DNA of 64,000 bases, taken from Streptomyces sp. NBC_00443. GTDB lineage: Bacteria > Actinomycetota > Actinomycetes > Streptomycetales > Streptomycetaceae. The notes under the pieces were generated by a model, which saw nothing but the letters and a program-made list of their open reading frames with translations, was not told the DNA's origin and did no database searches. Both the position numbers and the translations under genes were made by a program. Where the stretch lies: contig NZ_CP107917.1 in assembly GCF_036014175.1 (NCBI RefSeq), positions 4,898,001 to 4,962,000 on the forward strand. Direction: 5' to 3'. This document shows positions 59,722 through 64,000 of this stretch, one piece after another (the stretch's first letter is position 1; each line of letters starts with the position of its first letter).

Positions 59722-60609
59722 ATGCCCGAGCGGGGGAGCGGATCGGCCGACGACGGAGTGGGGCAGCGGCTGAGGCGGTTTCAGGAGCGCTTCGAGCCGG
59801 TGGTGACCCGCGTCCTGCTGATCGGCATCTTCGTCACCGGACTGACCGCACAGTTCGTCAAGCCGGTCGGTGACGCTCTTCAGGGCAAGGCGTACCTCGG
59901 TGGCGCCCTGCTCAGCCTGGTCGGCTACGTGCTGTACGACGCGGTCCGGGAGTTGTCCGCATCGATACGGGTGCCGTCGCGGGCTCTGGTGAACTCAAGT
60001 CAGCTGGGCGGCTTCGTCAGCGAGGCCTTTCAGGCTCGACGCGTGGAGATCAGTTTCCTCGGCTACACCGGCGAAACCCTCTACAACGAGCTGTACCACC
60101 GCTTGGAGGGCCTCTTCGACAATCCGGGGCCCACCCGGATCGTGTCGGTGCGCATGCTGGTACCGGACTTCGGCCAGCCGATGACCGTGCCCTCAAAGGT
60201 CGGTGAGGATGCCGTTCCGGTGGACGACCCGGCCTTCCGGCTGCGCATGTTCCGGCGCTGTCAGGAGTACGACGACATCCTGGCGGACCTCGCCGGACGG
60301 CTCACCGCCACGGGCAGGCTGACCGTGCGATGCGAGTACCGCTGCTATCCCGGGATACCGCGCGACAAGATCTGCATCTTCAACCGGAGCCAGGTGCTGC
60401 ACGGCCTGTACGACGTGTCGGCGCGGATGCGTCTGCACGAGATGGGGCCGGAGTTCTACGACCCCAAGGGGTACAGGACCGACCTCAACGTGTGGTCACG
60501 GGAGGGCACGGCCGCCGCCGAGGCCGCCGTCGCCACGTGGATCAAACACTTCGACGACCTCTGGTCCCTGGCGAAGAGGCCGGACTGGCCACAGCGGGCG
60601 GCTGCCTGA
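59722..60609 (+). CDS. Membrane-anchored protein with a DevA-type sensor domain
   Basis: A 295-residue protein. Two transmembrane helices (~28-45, 55-75) with the N-terminus inside are followed by a ~200-residue cytoplasmic domain. That domain matches the C-terminal part of the three GntR proteins: S-E-A-F-Q-A-R-R-V-E-I, G-E-T-L-Y-N-E-L, S-V-R-M-L-V-P and I-C-I-F-N-R-S-Q-V-L-H-G-L-Y, ending in K-H-F-D-D-L-W-S-L. It has no DNA-binding domain. It follows the kinase gene by 85 bp in the same direction. This fusion places the sensor fold at the membrane. Confidence 0.85.
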   Translation: MPERGSGSADDGVGQRLRRFQERFEPVVTRVLLIGIFVTGLTAQFVKPVGDALQGKAYLGGALLSLVGYVLYDAVRELSASIRVPSRALVNSSQLGGFVSEAFQARRVEISFLGYTGETLYNELYHRLEGLFDNPGPTRIVSVRMLVPDFGQPMTVPSKVGEDAVPVDDPAFRLRMFRRCQEYDDILADLAGRLTATGRLTVRCEYRCYPGIPRDKICIFNRSQVLHGLYDVSARMRLHEMGPEFYDPKGYRTDLNVWSREGTAAAEAAVATWIKHFDDLWSLAKRPDWPQRAAA

Positions 60610-60646
60610 GGGCACCGCCGCTTCGGCCGCGCGTAGGCTCGTCGTC

Positions 60647-61300
60647 ATGAGCGAGACCGGCGGAAACGGGGCGGGCACAGGCGAGATCGGCCTGCGCGAG
60701 CGCAAGAAGCAGCGGATGTATCAAACCGTCTCCGACACCGCCATCCGCCTCTTCCTCGAGAAGGGCTTCGACGCCGTCTCCGTGGCCGAGGTGGCCGCCG
60801 CTGCGGAGATCTCCAAGCCGACGTTGTTCCGGTACTTCCCGGCGAAGGAGGACCTCGTCCTGTACCGGTTCGCCGATCATGAGGGCGAGGCGGCCCGGGT
60901 GGTGCGGCAGGGGAGCGGCTCGCCCGTCGAGGCGCTGCGGCGGCATTTTCTCGACGGGCTGGAGCGGTGTGACCCCATCACCGGGCTCAACGATCATCCC
61001 GAGGTGCTCGCCTATCAGTCGCTGCTGTACGGGACACCCGCGCTGGCCGCCCGGCTGTACGGCTTTCTGGAGCGTTCGGAGGCCGCGCTCGCCGAGGCGC
61101 TGGGCGGAGGGCTGGACGGGCGGCTGTCCGCCGGGCAGATCGTTGCCGTGCAGCGGATTCTCGCGCAGGAGAACTGGCGGCGGATCGCGGCGGGACAGCG
61201 GGTGGCCGCTGTGCGGGGGGACGCGGTCGCGGCTGCCGAGCGGGCGTTCGGGCTGCTGGAGGCGGGGTTGCCCGCCGCGGTTCGGCGCAACCATGGCTGA
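60647..61300 (+). CDS. TetR family transcriptional regulator
   Basis: A 217-residue protein. Helix-turn-helix ~22-68 (FDAVSVAEVAAAAEISKPTL, FRYFPAKEDLV), then a helical ligand domain with C in LERCDPITG. It precedes the HelD-type helicase gene by 51 bp in the same direction, and the AT-rich gap between them (GTTAACTCGGTTACGTTATT) is a possible target. Ligand unknown. Confidence 0.9.
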   Translation: MSETGGNGAGTGEIGLRERKKQRMYQTVSDTAIRLFLEKGFDAVSVAEVAAAAEISKPTLFRYFPAKEDLVLYRFADHEGEAARVVRQGSGSPVEALRRHFLDGLERCDPITGLNDHPEVLAYQSLLYGTPALAARLYGFLERSEAALAEALGGGLDGRLSAGQIVAVQRILAQENWRRIAAGQRVAAVRGDAVAAAERAFGLLEAGLPAAVRRNHG

Positions 61301-61351
61301 GGCTCGGTAAAAAAGTTAACTCGGTTACGTTATTTCGGTACGCTCCTTGGA

Positions 61352-63355
61352 ATGACGTCACTGCATCACGAGCTCGCCCGCGAACGCGCCCACCACGACC
61401 GCTGCCGAACCGCCCTCACCGCCATGGTCGACGGTGCCCAGGAGCACGTCGTCACCGCCGAGGACGTCTCCGCCTCCGGTGCCGACGCCGAGGCGCTCGG
61501 TTACCGGCTGCGCAGCCGGGCGAAGGCGATGCGGGAGCTGCCCGAAGGGCCCTTGTTCTTCGGGCGGTTGGACTCCGGTCGGCAGGCGCTGCACATCGGG
61601 CGGATGCGGATCAGCGAGGACGTCGCCGCCCCGCCCCTCGTCGTCGACTGGCGGGCTCCCGTGTCCAGAGCCTTCTACCAGGCCAGTGCGCGCGACCCGC
61701 AGGGCGTCGACGTACGGCGGCGGTTCGGCTGGGCACCCGGCAGCCGCGGGGACTCCGCCGACCTCACCGGCCTGGAGGACGAGCACCTCGACCGGGGCGA
61801 GTCGCGCGTCAGCGACATCGTCGCCCGGGAGATCGAACGGCCCCGCGTCGGGCCCATGCGGGACATCGCGGCCACCATCCAGCCCGAGCAGGACGATCTC
61901 GTACGAGGTGACCTCGCCGTCTCCGTGTGTGTGCAGGGCGCTCCCGGCACCGGTAAGACCGCCGTCGGCCTGCATCGCGCCGCGTACCTGCTCTACACCC
62001 ACCCGCAGCGCATCCGGCGCGGCGGCCTGCTGATCCTCGGGCCCAACCCGACCTTCCTGTCGTACATCTCCGAGGTGCTGCCCGCCCTCGGCGAGACCGG
62101 CGTACGGCAGTCCACGCTGCGGGACGAGATCGCCCGGCAGCCGGTCACCGGGGTGGATGACGAGAGGGCGGCCGGTCTCAAGCACGACGTCCGGATGGCA
62201 CAGGTGCTGTGGCGGGCGCTGTACGCGAGGGTGGGCGGACCGGGCCGCGTCGACCCGCTCGTGCTGGCCGACGGTTCGTATCGGTGGCGCGTTCCGGAGG
62301 ACGAACTGCTGCGGATCGTCGCGGGGGTGCGGGCCGAGGCGTCGCCGTACGGCGTCGGGCGGGAGCGGGTGCGTACGCGGGTGGTGCGGCGCATCCAGGA
62401 GCAGGCCGAGCGGCGGGCCGGACCGCGGAGCAACGCGTGGGTGCAGCGGATCTCGCGGGCCCGGGCGGTCGGGGCGTACGTCGATGCCGTATGGCCGCGG
62501 GTGCGGTCCGAGGAGGTCGTGGCTCAGCTGCTCGGCGACCCGAGGGCGTTGGAGGAAGCCGCCGACGGGCTGCTGGACGCGGACGAGCAGAAGGCGCTGC
62601 TGTGGGCGAAGCCGCCGCGGTCGTGGAAGTCGGCGCGCTGGTCGGCCGCCGATCTCGTGCTCCTGGATGAGGTGGCGGGACTCGTCGAGCATCCGCAGGG
62701 GTACGGCCATGTCGTCGTGGACGAGGCGCAGGATCTGTCGCCGATGGAGTGCCGGGCGATCGCGCGACGGGCGGTCTTCGGGTCGGTGACCGTGCTCGGG
62801 GATCTGGCACAGGGGACGACGCCGTGGGCGGCGCGGTCGTGGGAGAGCGTGCTGGGGCAGCTGGGGAAGCCGGACGCGGTGGTCGTACCGCTCACGACGG
62901 GGTTCCGGGTGCCCGGTCCGGTGCTGGCGCTGGCCAACCGGCTGCTGGAGCGGCTGGATGTGGAGGTCCCGGCGGCTCGCTCGCTGCGGGCGGACGGGGA
63001 GCTGCGGTTCCGGGAGGCCGAAGGCGATCTGCTGGGCGCGGTCGTGGGGGCCGTACGGGATGCGCTGGGCCGGGAGGGGTCCGTCGGGGTCGTCGCGGCC
63101 GACGCGGACGCCGACCGGGTGCGGGAGGCGCTGGCGGCGGCCGGGATCGAGGCGGGGGGCGCGGACGAGCTGGGCGCGCGGGTGACCGTCGTACCGGCGA
63201 GTGTGGTGAAGGGGCTGGAGTACGACCATGTCGTAGCCGTGGAGCCGGCGGCGATCGTGGCGGCGGAGGAGCGGGGGTTGCAGCGGCTGTATGTGGTGCT
63301 GACGCGGGCGGTGGCGGGGTTGGAGGTGGTGCACGGGATGCCGTTGCCTTTTTGA
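61352..63355 (+). CDS. HelD-type superfamily 1 helicase
   Basis: A 667-residue UvrD-like ATPase of the HelD family. It has an N-terminal coiled region (~1-55), Walker A QGAPGTGKTAV (~199-207), motif II VVDEAQDLS (~460) and C-terminal motifs with R-L-Y-V-V-L-T-R-A. HelD binds RNA polymerase and removes stalled complexes. The Streptomyces paralogue HelR confers rifamycin tolerance (family knowledge). No rifamycin-associated palindrome is seen upstream, so this copy is probably not the RAE-controlled one. It is shorter than B. subtilis HelD (774). Confidence 0.88.
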   Translation: MTSLHHELARERAHHDRCRTALTAMVDGAQEHVVTAEDVSASGADAEALGYRLRSRAKAMRELPEGPLFFGRLDSGRQALHIGRMRISEDVAAPPLVVDWRAPVSRAFYQASARDPQGVDVRRRFGWAPGSRGDSADLTGLEDEHLDRGESRVSDIVAREIERPRVGPMRDIAATIQPEQDDLVRGDLAVSVCVQGAPGTGKTAVGLHRAAYLLYTHPQRIRRGGLLILGPNPTFLSYISEVLPALGETGVRQSTLRDEIARQPVTGVDDERAAGLKHDVRMAQVLWRALYARVGGPGRVDPLVLADGSYRWRVPEDELLRIVAGVRAEASPYGVGRERVRTRVVRRIQEQAERRAGPRSNAWVQRISRARAVGAYVDAVWPRVRSEEVVAQLLGDPRALEEAADGLLDADEQKALLWAKPPRSWKSARWSAADLVLLDEVAGLVEHPQGYGHVVVDEAQDLSPMECRAIARRAVFGSVTVLGDLAQGTTPWAARSWESVLGQLGKPDAVVVPLTTGFRVPGPVLALANRLLERLDVEVPAARSLRADGELRFREAEGDLLGAVVGAVRDALGREGSVGVVAADADADRVREALAAAGIEAGGADELGARVTVVPASVVKGLEYDHVVAVEPAAIVAAEERGLQRLYVVLTRAVAGLEVVHGMPLPF

Positions 63356-63389
63356 GGGCGCCGACGTGCGGGCGGCCTCCCGTGCAGCC

Positions 63390-64000
63390 TTACGCGGCGT
63401 CCAGTATCGGGAGCAACTGCTCCTCCTCGTACGTCAGATGCGCCTCCAGCTCCGCCGTCAGGCGCTCCACCTCGCCGCGGGCGGTGGCCGGGTCCGGGTG
63501 GTCGGCGGTCACGGCGTGGCGCAGGTCCTCCACGAGGGCGGCGATGCGTTCGTGCTCCTCCCCGAGACGGGCCAGGGTGGGGGCGAACTCGGGGTGCCGG
63601 CCGGCCAGGAACGGGAACAGGGCCACGTCCTCGCCGGTGTGGTGGTTGTGCAGGCCGGCGCAGAAGGTCAGGCAGTTGACGCGGAGCTGGGCGCCCAGAG
63701 TGGCGCCGCCCCTGGCCATCTCCTCGCGGATCAGGGCGAGTTCGCGGCGGAAGGCGTCGTGCACGACCTTGATGGCCTCGCCCATGGACGAGGCGTTGAT
63801 GTTCGGGGGCCGTCCTGGGCGATCTCGTGCAGGGCGACCACGGGGATCACCCGCCGTGTCTTCTCCTGGTACTCCGCCCATCCCGGATCCGCCTCCACGG
63901 CCCGCGCGAAGGCCCGCTCACGCTCCTCGCCGTCGAGTACGACCGCCTGCGCCTCGTACGTGAACGCACCGCTCTCGATGGTGACTTGAGGGTGCGCGAG
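63390..64000 (-). pseudogene. Deazaflavin-dependent reductase - hemerythrin fusion, frameshifted and cut by window end
   Basis: The downstream half (stop at 63390) is a hemerythrin HHE domain with CAGLHNHHTGEDVALFP, EEHERIAALVED and HLTYEEEQLL iron-ligand His/Glu residues. In the +1-related frame at the right edge, the segment LAHPQVTIESGAFTYEAQAV through ALHEIAQDG is the C-terminal part of a Ddn/DUF385 F420-dependent nitroreductase domain. The frames join at the GGGGG run 63805-63809. One extra G gives QDGPPNINASSMGEAI. Such reductase-hemerythrin fusions exist in Streptomyces (recall). The N-terminus lies beyond the window. Confidence 0.82.

Noticed and set aside
61300..61352. Rifamycin-associated element before the HelD gene
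   Set aside because: No long palindrome is present in this 51-bp gap, only AT-rich sequence, so HelR-type rifamycin control cannot be supported.
1..64000. Mobile elements, integrases, attachment sites, tRNA genes
   Set aside because: No transposase, integrase, terminal inverted repeat or tRNA cloverleaf was recognised in any gap.

Overview
This window is a high-GC actinobacterial chromosome segment, almost certainly from a Streptomyces core region. The evidence is the very GC-rich third codon positions, many GTG starts, abundant leaderless promoters, and lineage-specific genes recognised by motif: glnR, rsiG, nur, csoR, mshD and the devA/devB/devE cluster. From memory, the gene order resembles the S. 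coelicolor interval around SCO4131-SCO4191; that correspondence was not computed here. I see no tRNA, rRNA, CRISPR array, prophage or insertion sequence.

Layout. 1-9.7 kb: the start of a membrane-protein gene, a TetR/SDR divergent pair, a broken PIG-L deacetylase, a lytic transglycosylase-NlpC/P60 cell-wall enzyme, a PAP2 phosphatase, an FAD oxidase, a lipoprotein and the copper sensor csoR. 9.9-20 kb: a phosphate island with a DUF47-Pit low-affinity transporter, pstSCAB with PHO boxes, a Nudix hydrolase, a CHAD (polyphosphate-binding) protein and ppk. 20-24.6 kb: a GntR(YtrA)-controlled ABC transporter and mshD. 24.7-36.7 kb: a secreted nucleotidase, a DUF2993 protein, a small basic peptide, a split ABC exporter, a secreted carbonic anhydrase, a pectate lyase-pectin methylesterase fusion, and a sensor kinase-regulator-HtrA protease module. 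36.9-44.5 kb: a LacI regulator, glnR, a hydrolase, a MoaD-like protein, and a sulfur operon (leader peptide, cysA, DUF1416). 44.5-52.5 kb: a DsrE protein, an operon of three related membrane-anchored proteins of unknown role, nur, ygfZ, dtd, rsiG and an Eis-like acetyltransferase.

52.7-60.6 kb is the most interesting block. Three GntR-type regulators (devE, devA and a third paralogue) are each divergent from a tiny two-helix membrane protein. The three membrane proteins share a G-I-[KR]-A-[KR] core, and the intergenic gaps carry CCAACT/AGTTGG motifs. The regulators share a C-terminal domain whose motif spacing looks like a degenerate phospholipase-D (HKD) fold. A fourth gene fuses the same domain to two transmembrane helices. 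The HAD phosphatase devB and a protein with two intact APH-type kinase domains lie among them. I infer a membrane-linked sensing system for aerial development, of which only devA/B/E are known to me from the literature.

60.6-64 kb: a TetR regulator, a HelD-type helicase and a deazaflavin reductase-hemerythrin fusion cut by the window end.

Five genes are interrupted. Four of them (PIG-L, ppk, an ABC ATPase, the hemerythrin fusion) each need one extra base in a G/C run to be restored, a pattern that suggests sequencing deletions. The ABC exporter instead has an in-frame stop.
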